From CAG-826 sp964546565 (GTDB lineage Bacteria; Bacillota_I; Bacilli_A; RFN20; CAG-826): a DNA stretch of 11,852 nt. Location: positions 1 to 11,852 of the forward strand of contig CAZJKC010000047.1 in the NCBI GenBank assembly GCA_964546565.1. The letters run 5' to 3'. The notes under the pieces were generated by a model. The model was given only the letters and a program-made list of their open reading frames with translations, made no database searches and had not been told where the DNA came from. Position 1 is the first letter of the stretch. The number at the start of each line of letters is the position of its first letter. Below are positions 1 to 6,224 of the stretch, one piece after another. The position numbers and the translations under genes were made by a program.

Positions 1-2
1 AA

Positions 3-25
3 TGAATAATTTTATTCAATTTTTT
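3..25 (+). terminator. possible weak terminator of an upstream gene
   Basis: An AT-only inverted repeat, TGAATAA at 3-9 and TTATTCA at 12-18, is followed by a run of six T at 20-25. The loop is only two bases unless the last pair opens, and the stem has a single G-C pair, so the hairpin is weak. The left arm may continue beyond the window edge. It could end a gene to the left. No gene is visible in 1-77. Confidence 0.2.
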
Positions 26-77
26 ATGCGATTGCCCTATGCGCGTTATTAAATATATTTCATGAAGGCCATAAAAG

Positions 78-86
78 TGCTATAAT
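78..86 (+). promoter_or_regulatory. extended -10 promoter of the dnaX operon
   Basis: TGC followed by TATAAT at 81-86 is a perfect -10 hexamer with the TGn extension. The -35 region is poor: TTCATG at 59-64 matches three of six consensus bases at a 16-base spacing. Transcription would begin near 92-94, almost on top of the ribosome binding site AGGTGA at 94-99, which lies four bases before the dnaX ATG. The mRNA leader would then be only about ten bases long. Confidence 0.65.
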
Positions 87-103
87 ATTTTACAGGTGAT
101 TAT

Positions 104-1822
104 ATGGCATACAAAGCTCTTTATAGGACTTATCGTCCTACCACATTTGATGAAGTTGCATCACAAAAACATATTGTTAAAACATTAGAAAATGCTCTTG
201 CAACTAGTAAAATAGCCCATGCATATTTATTTTGTGGCCCCCATGGTACTGGGAAAACAACTATGGCAAAATTAATGGCCAAAGCCTTAAATTGTGAAGA
301 AGGTATCGGTCATCAATGTAATCATTGTTCTAATTGTTTAGCTATTAATGAAGGAGCCCATCCTGACGTCATTGAAATTGATGCCGCTAGTAATAATGGT
401 GTCGAAGATGTTCGTGATATGATAGAAAGAGTAAAATACTCTCCTATTAAAGGGCGTTATAAAATATATATCATTGATGAAGTTCATATGATGTCTGTCA
501 GTGCTTTTAATGCCTTATTAAAAACGCTAGAAGAACCTCCTTCACATGTGGTATTTATTTTAGCCACAACTGAGCCAAATAAAGTGCTTCCTACCATTCT
601 TTCTCGTTGTCAACGCTATGATTTTACGAAAGTCGATGAACATTCTATTCACGAAAGAATGATAGAAATACTTCATAAAGAAAATATCGCTTATGAAGAG
701 GAAGCCTTAGACCTCATTATATCTTTATCCGATGGGGCGATGCGTGATGCATTATCACTTTTAGACCAAAGCATTGCATATAATGGTAATAATTTGCATT
801 TAAAAGATTTAGAAGATCTTTTTGGATTAGTTGGAAATCATGAAAAGAAAAAACTATTAACCGCTATCGCGAACAAAGATTACAAGACATCTTTAGAATT
901 AATCAATAATTTTACAAGCCATGGTGTTGATATTAAACGACTAACCAATGATTTGCTTAATATTCTAAAAGATATCATTATTTATCAAAAAACTAATGAT
1001 GCGTCATTATTAGTTAGCATTAATCAAAATGAAATAAGTGATTTTGCCAATTTGATGTCCTTTTCCACCGCAAACAAAATGATTGATATCTTGCTTAATG
1101 CTCAAAATGAATTCCGTGTTGTCAATAATGTGCGCTCCCTTTTTGAAATAACAATTATGCGTCTTTGCAATATTGTTGAAATCGAAAAAGAAGAAAAAGT
1201 CGCCAAAGAAATTAAACCGGTTATCGAAGAAACAAAACAAAAAGTAATGGTTTCATCTTTTGTCGAACCAAAAGATGAATCTTCTAAAAAAGAAGATAAG
1301 CCCACACCAATAAAGCCAATAACACCTACTGAAGTTAAGAATAATGATGAAGAATTACCACCATTCTTACAAGACAAAGAAATAATTAATGAAACTATGC
1401 AACCTTTAGAGATTGCTGGAGAAAAGAATTATTTAGATGATGAGACTGTCATTCAAATAATGGTTTCTGGAAAAAAAGAAGAAAAATTAAAATTAAACAC
1501 TGTTTGGCCTAACTTATCTTCCTTAATATTTGATCCCAAAATTGGCAAATATGCTTCTTTATTAAAAGATGGTCAACCGTATGTATTATGTAAAGAAATT
1601 CTTATTATTCAATATGAATATTCATCTCTTGCTGATAAAGTAAACATTAAAGCTAACCAAGAAGCACTGCGCAAAATCGTTTCCTCGTTAGTGGGCCGTG
1701 AAGTCGCCGTTTATGCCTTACCAAGACAAGAGACAATTCGTCTCTATAGTAGATATCAAAACTTATATCAAGTTGGAAAACTACCAAAACTCGGTAGTTT
1801 TGAAATAAAAATACCATTTTAG
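104..1822 (+). CDS. dnaX: DNA polymerase III subunits gamma/tau (clamp-loader ATPase)
   Basis: This is the ATPase motor of the clamp loader that opens the sliding clamp and places it on primed DNA; in its tau form it also binds the replicative polymerase. Visible motifs are the Walker A loop GPHGTGKT (residues 45-52), a zinc module with Cys64, Cys72, Cys75 and Cys78, the Walker B IIDE (D125, E126), sensor 1 ATTEP (154-158), the arginine finger SRC (R168) and sensor 2 GAMRD (R214). Residues about 360-440 form a charged K/E/P-rich linker before a C-terminal tau-like domain. The 572-residue length is typical of Bacillota. The start follows AGGTGA four bases upstream. It is the first gene of the operon, followed 17 bases later by ybaB. 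An in-frame A7 heptamer at codons 456-458 could yield a shorter gamma form (separate entry). Family assignment is certain. Confidence 0.97.
   Translation: MAYKALYRTYRPTTFDEVASQKHIVKTLENALATSKIAHAYLFCGPHGTGKTTMAKLMAKALNCEEGIGHQCNHCSNCLAINEGAHPDVIEIDAASNNGVEDVRDMIERVKYSPIKGRYKIYIIDEVHMMSVSAFNALLKTLEEPPSHVVFILATTEPNKVLPTILSRCQRYDFTKVDEHSIHERMIEILHKENIAYEEEALDLIISLSDGAMRDALSLLDQSIAYNGNNLHLKDLEDLFGLVGNHEKKKLLTAIANKDYKTSLELINNFTSHGVDIKRLTNDLLNILKDIIIYQKTNDASLLVSINQNEISDFANLMSFSTANKMIDILLNAQNEFRVVNNVRSLFEITIMRLCNIVEIEKEEKVAKEIKPVIEETKQKVMVSSFVEPKDESSKKEDKPTPIKPITPTEVKNNDEELPPFLQDKEIINETMQPLEIAGEKNYLDDETVIQIMVSGKKEEKLKLNTVWPNLSSLIFDPKIGKYASLLKDGQPYVLCKEILIIQYEYSSLADKVNIKANQEALRKIVSSLVGREVAVYALPRQETIRLYSRYQNLYQVGKLPKLGSFEIKIPF
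1471..1512 (+). other. candidate -1 frameshift site (A AAA AAA) and its stop in dnaX
   Basis: A run of seven A at 1471-1477 is phased as GG(A AAA AAA)GAA, an ideal X XXY YYZ slippery heptamer. After a -1 slip, reading would add 11 residues (RRKIKIKHCLA) and stop at TAA 1510-1512. That gives a protein of about 469 residues ending before the tau C-terminal domain. E. coli and Thermus dnaX are known to make gamma by slippage on A-runs. I see no clear upstream Shine-Dalgarno stimulator or downstream hairpin, and the genome is A-rich, so this remains a candidate. Confidence 0.3.
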
Positions 1823-1839
1823 AAAGGAAAAGAAAAAAT

Positions 1840-2133
1840 ATGAATATGCAACAAATGATTGCCCAAGCACAAAAAATGCAACGGCAAATGGAAAAAGCCC
1901 TTGAGGAATTAGCAAAGAAAGAATTTAGCGTCACCAAAAATGGTGCCGTTACCGTAAAAGCTTATGGCTCACGTGAAATTATTTCTATCGATATCGATCA
2001 AGACCTCATCGGAGGTGATGACAAAGACATGCTTCAAGATATGATTGTCATGGCTGTTAATGAAGTATTAAATCAAATTAATGAAGCTGAAGAACAAATC
2101 AAAAGTTCTGCAACAAGCGGATTTGGCTTTTAA
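1840..2133 (+). CDS. ybaB: YbaB/EbfC-family nucleoid-associated protein
   Basis: A small (97 aa) DNA-binding protein of the YbaB/EbfC family, which is known to act as a homodimer on the nucleoid and is almost always encoded between dnaX and recR. The N-terminus MNMQQMIAQAQKMQRQMEKA is the typical amphipathic helix. The core (about residues 28-65) carries the family pattern VTVKAYGSREIISIDID, and the rest is a C-terminal helix with a Gly/Phe-rich tail. AAAGGA at 1823-1828 gives a spacing of 11 bases to the ATG at 1840. An alternative ATG at 1846 would be too far away. The gene lies 17 bases after dnaX and two bases before recR. Confidence 0.93.
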   Translation: MNMQQMIAQAQKMQRQMEKALEELAKKEFSVTKNGAVTVKAYGSREIISIDIDQDLIGGDDKDMLQDMIVMAVNEVLNQINEAEEQIKSSATSGFGF

Positions 2134-2135
2134 TT

Positions 2136-2738
2136 ATGCGTGAATTAAATAGTTTTCAAAATCTTGTTGAAGCCTTTAGACGTCTTCCTAGTATTGGACA
2201 AAAATCGGCCGAACGAATGGCGTACGCTATTATTGAAATGAACGATGACGATGTTGATTTTTTTGCATCATCATTAAAAGAAGTCAAAAAGAAAATACAC
2301 CCTTGCAAACGATGTGGAATATATTGTGAATCTTCTCTTTGTGAAATATGTCAAGACGAGAATCGTGATCAACATACTCTCGTTGTGGTATCTTATGAAA
2401 AAGATGTGCAAGCATTCGAAAAAATAGATGGTTTCCGTGGTATTTATCATGTTTTAAATGGTGTCTTGTCCGCTGTTAAAGGCATCGGCGTTCAGGATTT
2501 ACGTATCGATAGTTTATTGAAACGATTAGAAACAGAAGACATTCATGAAATAATCATCGCGACAAGTCCCACTATCGAAGGGGAAACGACCGCATTATTT
2601 ATAGCTAAATTACTTGAAAAATACCCTATACAAATTACTCGTTTAGCGTATGGCTTACCAATGGGAGGCCATTTAGACTATGCCGATTCCTTAACATTAA
2701 GCAAAGCTATTGAAGGAAGAACAAAATTAAAGGAGTGA
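2136..2738 (+). CDS. recR: recombination mediator protein RecR
   Basis: RecR works with RecO, and in many bacteria RecF, to load RecA on SSB-coated single-stranded DNA during gap and break repair. Domains in order are an N-terminal helix-hairpin-helix (RLPSIGQKSAERMAY, 16-30), a four-Cys zinc finger (C57, C60, C69, C72), a Toprim domain (about 81-175, with TSPTIEGE at 143-150) and the C-terminal signature YGLPMGGHLDYAD (172-184). Its 200 aa is the normal length. The first Toprim acidic motif, usually VVED or VVQD, reads VVSY here (residues 84-87). The ATG comes two bases after the ybaB stop with no convincing ribosome binding site, so translation is probably coupled to ybaB. Its last codons contain the strong binding site for tmk. 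Confidence 0.96.
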   Translation: MRELNSFQNLVEAFRRLPSIGQKSAERMAYAIIEMNDDDVDFFASSLKEVKKKIHPCKRCGIYCESSLCEICQDENRDQHTLVVVSYEKDVQAFEKIDGFRGIYHVLNGVLSAVKGIGVQDLRIDSLLKRLETEDIHEIIIATSPTIEGETTALFIAKLLEKYPIQITRLAYGLPMGGHLDYADSLTLSKAIEGRTKLKE

Positions 2739-2746
2739 GTTCATAA

Positions 2747-3370
2747 ATGTTTATTACAGTTGAAGGACCAGAAGGCAGCGGAAAATCAAGTGTATGCCGC
2801 CAAATATATGAAGAATTGCTCAAAAAAGGATACAATGTTATCTTATCGCGTGAACCTGGTGGAACACCTATTTCGGAAAGCATTCGTGAAGTCATTTTAA
2901 ATAAAGCTAATACCGCCATGGACGGCCGGACCGAAGCCCTTTTATATGCTGCATCGAGAAGACAACATCTTGTTGAAAAAATTTGGCCAGCTCTTAAAGA
3001 AGGTAAAATTGTTTTATGCGATCGTTACTTAGATAGCTCATTAGCTTATCAAGGCGTCGCCCGCCATTTAGGAGTTGACGAAGTATTAAATATAAATATG
3101 TTCGCTACCGAAGGGACATTCCCTGATTTAACTCTTCTTTTTGATATTACCCCTGAAGATGGTTTAGCACGTATTGCCAAAAATCAAAACCGTGAAATCA
3201 ATCGTTTGGATTTAGAAAAAATTGAATTTCATCATCAAGTACGCAATGCATTTTTATCATTAGCAAAACGTTACCCTGAACGCTTTATCGTCATCGATGC
3301 TTCTTTACCATTCGATGAAGTTGTAAAAAAAGCATTAGAAATCGTTTATGCAAGACTTGAGGCTCAATAA
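2747..3370 (+). CDS. tmk: thymidylate kinase (dTMP kinase)
   Basis: Phosphorylates dTMP to dTDP with ATP, an essential step in dTTP supply in the cytoplasm. Motifs are the P-loop GPEGSGKS (7-14), REPGG (35-39), DRYLDSSLAYQG (92-103), a LID region around 142-155 ending in NRLD, and the C-terminal pattern YPERFIVIDAS (176-186). The 207 aa matches the family. AAAGGAGTGA at 2729-2738 is a strong ribosome binding site that includes the recR stop; the ATG is eight bases beyond it. The gene ends in TAATG, overlapping holB by one base. In Bacillus yaaQ and yaaR separate tmk from holB; here they are absent. Confidence 0.97.
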   Translation: MFITVEGPEGSGKSSVCRQIYEELLKKGYNVILSREPGGTPISESIREVILNKANTAMDGRTEALLYAASRRQHLVEKIWPALKEGKIVLCDRYLDSSLAYQGVARHLGVDEVLNINMFATEGTFPDLTLLFDITPEDGLARIAKNQNREINRLDLEKIEFHHQVRNAFLSLAKRYPERFIVIDASLPFDEVVKKALEIVYARLEAQ

Positions 3371-4362
3371 TGAATCACCAAGAATATATCAAAAAGTATC
3401 AACCCATTCTTTATCAAATCTTTAGCAATGCTTTACAAAATAACAAATTATCGCATGCGTATTTGTTAGTTGGTGAACCAGGGATACCACTGATAAATAT
3501 CGCTATGTATTTAGTAAAATCACTTTTATGCGATAATCCTTCCCCTTTAGCGTGTGAAGAATGCTTTACATGTTTACGGATTGATAATGGAAATTATGCT
3601 GATTTTATAATGCTTGATGGATCTTTAAAAACTATCAAGAAAGATGATATTCAACAAATAGAAGCAACTTTTGAAAAAACAGCTCTAGAAGTTAAAGGAA
3701 GAATGATATATGTTATTCATTTAGTGGAAAATATGACCATAGAAGCTGTTAATTCTCTTTTAAAATTTCTCGAAGAGCCTCATGATAATATAATCGCTAT
3801 CTTAACTACGGAAAATGAATTAAAAGTACTACCAACTATTATTTCTCGTTCGCAACGCATTCCCTTACGATTCATGCCCCAAGAAGATGTTATCAAAGAT
3901 GCCATAACGTTAGAAGTATCTAAAGATGATGCCGAATTACTTTCCTTTTATTTTAATGAAAGTCAATCATTAAAAGAGACGTCTTTATCAGAAGACTATC
4001 TTCTAACAAAAAAAGATTGCTTATCATTTTTAGAAGCTTTATGCCATAATTATAAAGAAGCTTTATTTATTATGCAAAAAAATATTGCTCCGCGAATACG
4101 TTCTAAAGAAAATGCTCGCTTTATGTTAGACTTATTAATTATTTTCTTTCAAGAAGCTATTAATTATCGTTCTAACCATTATACAATACTTCAAGAAAAC
4201 GAAAATGTTATTAAAAGTTTATCTACTCTTGATATGAATCTTGAAATAATACTACTAGAATTTATGAATTGTCGTGGTCAATTGGATTTAAATGTTAATA
4301 TTACTCTTCTATTTGACCATTTAGTAATTTATATGCGAAAAGGAGAAAAGAAAAATGGATGA
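3370..4362 (+). CDS. holB: DNA polymerase III subunit delta' (clamp-loader stator)
   Basis: A clamp-loader subunit of the AAA+ fold that holds the DnaX ring but does not hydrolyse ATP. The P-loop position reads GEPGIPLIN (35-43), with no GKT/S, as expected for delta'. The zinc module is kept (C54, C62, C65, C68), as are a Walker-B-like stretch near 114-121, the LLKFLEEP helix (130-137) and the arginine finger in SRSQ (R160). The rest (about 170-330) is helical and poorly conserved, as usual. GAGG at 3359-3362 sits seven bases before the ATG. It overlaps tmk by one base and ricT by eight. The similarity is strongest to the N-terminal half of DnaX, but the lost P-loop separates the two. Confidence 0.92.
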   Translation: MNHQEYIKKYQPILYQIFSNALQNNKLSHAYLLVGEPGIPLINIAMYLVKSLLCDNPSPLACEECFTCLRIDNGNYADFIMLDGSLKTIKKDDIQQIEATFEKTALEVKGRMIYVIHLVENMTIEAVNSLLKFLEEPHDNIIAILTTENELKVLPTIISRSQRIPLRFMPQEDVIKDAITLEVSKDDAELLSFYFNESQSLKETSLSEDYLLTKKDCLSFLEALCHNYKEALFIMQKNIAPRIRSKENARFMLDLLIIFFQEAINYRSNHYTILQENENVIKSLSTLDMNLEIILLEFMNCRGQLDLNVNITLLFDHLVIYMRKGEKKNG

Positions 4363-5254
4363 AAATAAATCACTCACTAGTGAGGAACAAAATGAAAATT
4401 CTTCCTCAGATACTATAAATAATTATCAATACTATATTAGTGTTCGGTTTACCAACAATAAGAAGCCCTATTATTTTGCCACAAATGATAGTACTTTAAA
4501 AAATGATGATGCTGTGGTGGTGGAAACCTCACATGGTATCGAAATTGGTTATATTTCATCTCTACCCGTTTCCATTTCTACATATCATTCGGAATTAGAG
4601 TTAAAACCTATTATTCGAACCGCTACCGACACGGACTTAAGAATTCATGACGAAAATATTATTAAAGCTAAAGAAAGTATGATTTTTTTTAATGAATCTA
4701 TCAAAAATTTAGGATTAGAAATGAATCCTATCAGCTGTGAATACAATTTAGATTGCTCCAAAGTTATTTTTACTTATTTAGCAAATGATCGTATTGATTT
4801 TCGCGATTTATTAAAAGTTTTAGCGGCTAAATTAAAATGCCGTATTGAGCTTCGACAAATCGGGGCACGTGATAAAGCACGCATTGTAGGTGGCATCGGT
4901 GTGTGTGGACTTCCTCTTTGTTGTTCGACATTCTTAGATGAATTTGACGGGATTTCCATTAATCGTGCTAAAAATCAATTATTATCTTTAAATATTCCTA
5001 AATTATCAGGCCACTGCGGTAAATTAATTTGTTGTTTAAAATTCGAAGATGAAGCCTACAGCGAATTAAGAAAAGAATTTCCTCGAATTGGGCAGCGTGT
5101 TCTTTATAATGGTGAACAATATCGCATATCTTCCTTTAATGTCTTAACAAAATCTATCAAGATTGAAAAGCCTGACGATGTGCAATTTATTTCTTTAGAT
5201 GAATTAAATAAAATTATGAAAGTTAGCAAAGGAAATTATGATGAAACGAAATAA
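4355..5254 (+). CDS. ricT: PSP1-domain iron-sulfur protein RicT (YaaT)
   Basis: In Bacillus subtilis YaaT/RicT forms a complex with RicA and RicF that binds [4Fe-4S] clusters and directs RNase Y in mRNA maturation. The same role is inferred here. The PSP1 core carries the conserved run IGARDKARIVGGIGVCG (169-185). The cysteines are C184, C189, C190, C221, C226 and C227, in the family arrangement CGxxLCC and CGxLxCC; C128, C134 and C162 are additional. The first 20 residues are acidic and Ser-rich, unlike the core. AAAAGGAGA at 4338-4346 lies eight bases before the ATG at 4355, inside the end of holB, giving an eight-base overlap. In Bacillus yabA follows this gene; here rsmI follows directly with an overlap of 17 bases. 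Confidence 0.94.
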   Translation: MDENKSLTSEEQNENSSSDTINNYQYYISVRFTNNKKPYYFATNDSTLKNDDAVVVETSHGIEIGYISSLPVSISTYHSELELKPIIRTATDTDLRIHDENIIKAKESMIFFNESIKNLGLEMNPISCEYNLDCSKVIFTYLANDRIDFRDLLKVLAAKLKCRIELRQIGARDKARIVGGIGVCGLPLCCSTFLDEFDGISINRAKNQLLSLNIPKLSGHCGKLICCLKFEDEAYSELRKEFPRIGQRVLYNGEQYRISSFNVLTKSIKIEKPDDVQFISLDELNKIMKVSKGNYDETK

Positions 5255-6095
5255 GAGTTTTCATGACAATTGTCCTCTTTTATATATTGTCGCAACTCCT
5301 ATTGGTAACATTAATGAATTTTCCAAACGAGCCATTGAAGTATTACAAGAATGCGACATAATCGGATGTGAAGATACCCGTAATAGCGGAAAACTATTTT
5401 CATTATTTAACATACATGCCACATTAATATCATTGCATGAACATAATGAACTTGAAGCCAGTCAAATTATTATTGAAGCCCTTAACAATGGAAAAAAAGT
5501 TGCTTATGTGAGCGATGCTGGTTATCCTGGTATCTCTGATCCTGGCCAACGCTTAATTGAATTAGCTATCAAAAAAAATATTAATATCTCTGTTGTTAAT
5601 GGCAGTAATGCCTTGTTACCAGCGTTAATTGGTTCTGGTCTAGATACATCTCATTTCTATTTTTATGGCTTTTTACCAAATAAAGAAAATGCGCGAAAAA
5701 AAGAATTAGAATTATTAAAAAACTTGCCGTGTACTTTAATTTTTTATGAATCTCCTCATCGCATTATGGATACCTTAAGTAGCTTATATGAAGTATTAGG
5801 TGATCGTCGCGCTTGTTTAGTGCGCGAAATAACGAAAATACATGAAGAATACATTCGCGGAACACTCAATGAATTTCTCACATTATCTGCTCAAACTTTA
5901 AAAGGCGAAATGGTTATTATCATCGAAGGAAAAGAAATAGTAAATCAAGAAATTGATGATGCGCAAATACTTAAAATCGCGATGGAATTAATAAAAGAAG
6001 GATTATCAATAAAATCGGCCGCTAAAATAACGGCCCAATTACTAAACATTAATAAAAATTATGTTTATGATTTAATCATTAAAAATCAACATTAA
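5238..6095 (+). CDS. rsmI: 16S rRNA (cytidine1402-2'-O)-methyltransferase RsmI
   Basis: A SAM-dependent methyltransferase of the tetrapyrrole-methylase fold that 2'-O-methylates C1402 of 16S rRNA near the ribosomal P site. Signatures are LYIVATPIGN (15-24), GCEDTR (43-48), SLHEHNE (65-71), VSDAGYPGISDPG (91-103, with Tyr where Thr or Met is more usual), the SAM-loop region NGSNALLPAL (121-130, usually GPSAL), FYESPHRI (169-176) and REITKIHEE (196-204). The C-terminal 45 residues form a small helical domain. Two adjacent ATGs are possible; the longer is given, but AAAGGA at 5228-5233 is better spaced from the second ATG (5241). The gene overlaps ricT by 17 bases and is the last gene of the operon. 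Confidence 0.95.
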   Translation: MMKRNKSFHDNCPLLYIVATPIGNINEFSKRAIEVLQECDIIGCEDTRNSGKLFSLFNIHATLISLHEHNELEASQIIIEALNNGKKVAYVSDAGYPGISDPGQRLIELAIKKNINISVVNGSNALLPALIGSGLDTSHFYFYGFLPNKENARKKELELLKNLPCTLIFYESPHRIMDTLSSLYEVLGDRRACLVREITKIHEEYIRGTLNEFLTLSAQTLKGEMVIIIEGKEIVNQEIDDAQILKIAMELIKEGLSIKSAAKITAQLLNINKNYVYDLIIKNQH

Positions 6096-6146
6096 AAAAA
6101 GCTATTGAAATTTCTAACTCGTAATTAGAAAAACAATAGCCTTTTT
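6095..6146. terminator. bidirectional terminator between rsmI and the YfhO gene
   Basis: GCTATTG (6101-6107) pairs with CAATAGC (6134-6140), and inside it TTTCTAA (6111-6117) pairs with TTAGAAA (6125-6131) around a seven-base loop. The stem is flanked by seven A on the left (6094-6100) and five T on the right (6142-6146). Both converging transcripts therefore end in a hairpin plus U-run. At the stem base, 6100/6141 is A opposite C on the plus strand but U-G on the minus strand, so the minus-strand (YfhO) RNA pairs slightly better. The remaining gap, 6147-6224, shows nothing further. Confidence 0.85.
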
Positions 6147-6224
6147 AATTTGTACCGTAAATAATGTTTGAATAATATTTATACCATTTTTATTATCATC
6201 ATTGACTATAATCAAAACCAATCA

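Noticed and set aside
1..103. Possible SRP RNA or tRNA upstream of dnaX, as in Bacillus
   Set aside because: The 103 bases contain no tRNA-like arms or SRP-type G+C-rich hairpin with a GNRA loop; only a promoter and a weak AT stem are seen.
1010..1937. Three minus-strand open frames of 76-94 codons inside dnaX and ybaB
   Set aside because: They lie antisense to clearly conserved genes, have Phe- and Ser-rich compositions typical of the reverse strand of AT-rich coding DNA, and lack ribosome binding sites that I could see.
2707..2919. Minus-strand frame of 70 codons across the recR-tmk junction
   Set aside because: It is antisense to the recR end and the tmk P-loop region, both well conserved, and resembles no family.
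4774..4959. Minus-strand frame of 61 codons inside ricT
   Set aside because: It is antisense to the conserved Cys-rich core of RicT; a shadow frame.
5492..5498. A AAA AAA heptamer in rsmI as a frameshift site
   Set aside because: Same phase as the dnaX site, but there is no known or sensible short product of RsmI. It shows that the heptamer also arises by chance in this A-rich coding style.
6147..6224. TTGACTATAAT-like string as a promoter downstream of the YfhO stop
   Set aside because: The two hexamer-like parts overlap with no spacer, and it would transcribe antisense into the YfhO gene with no gene to serve.
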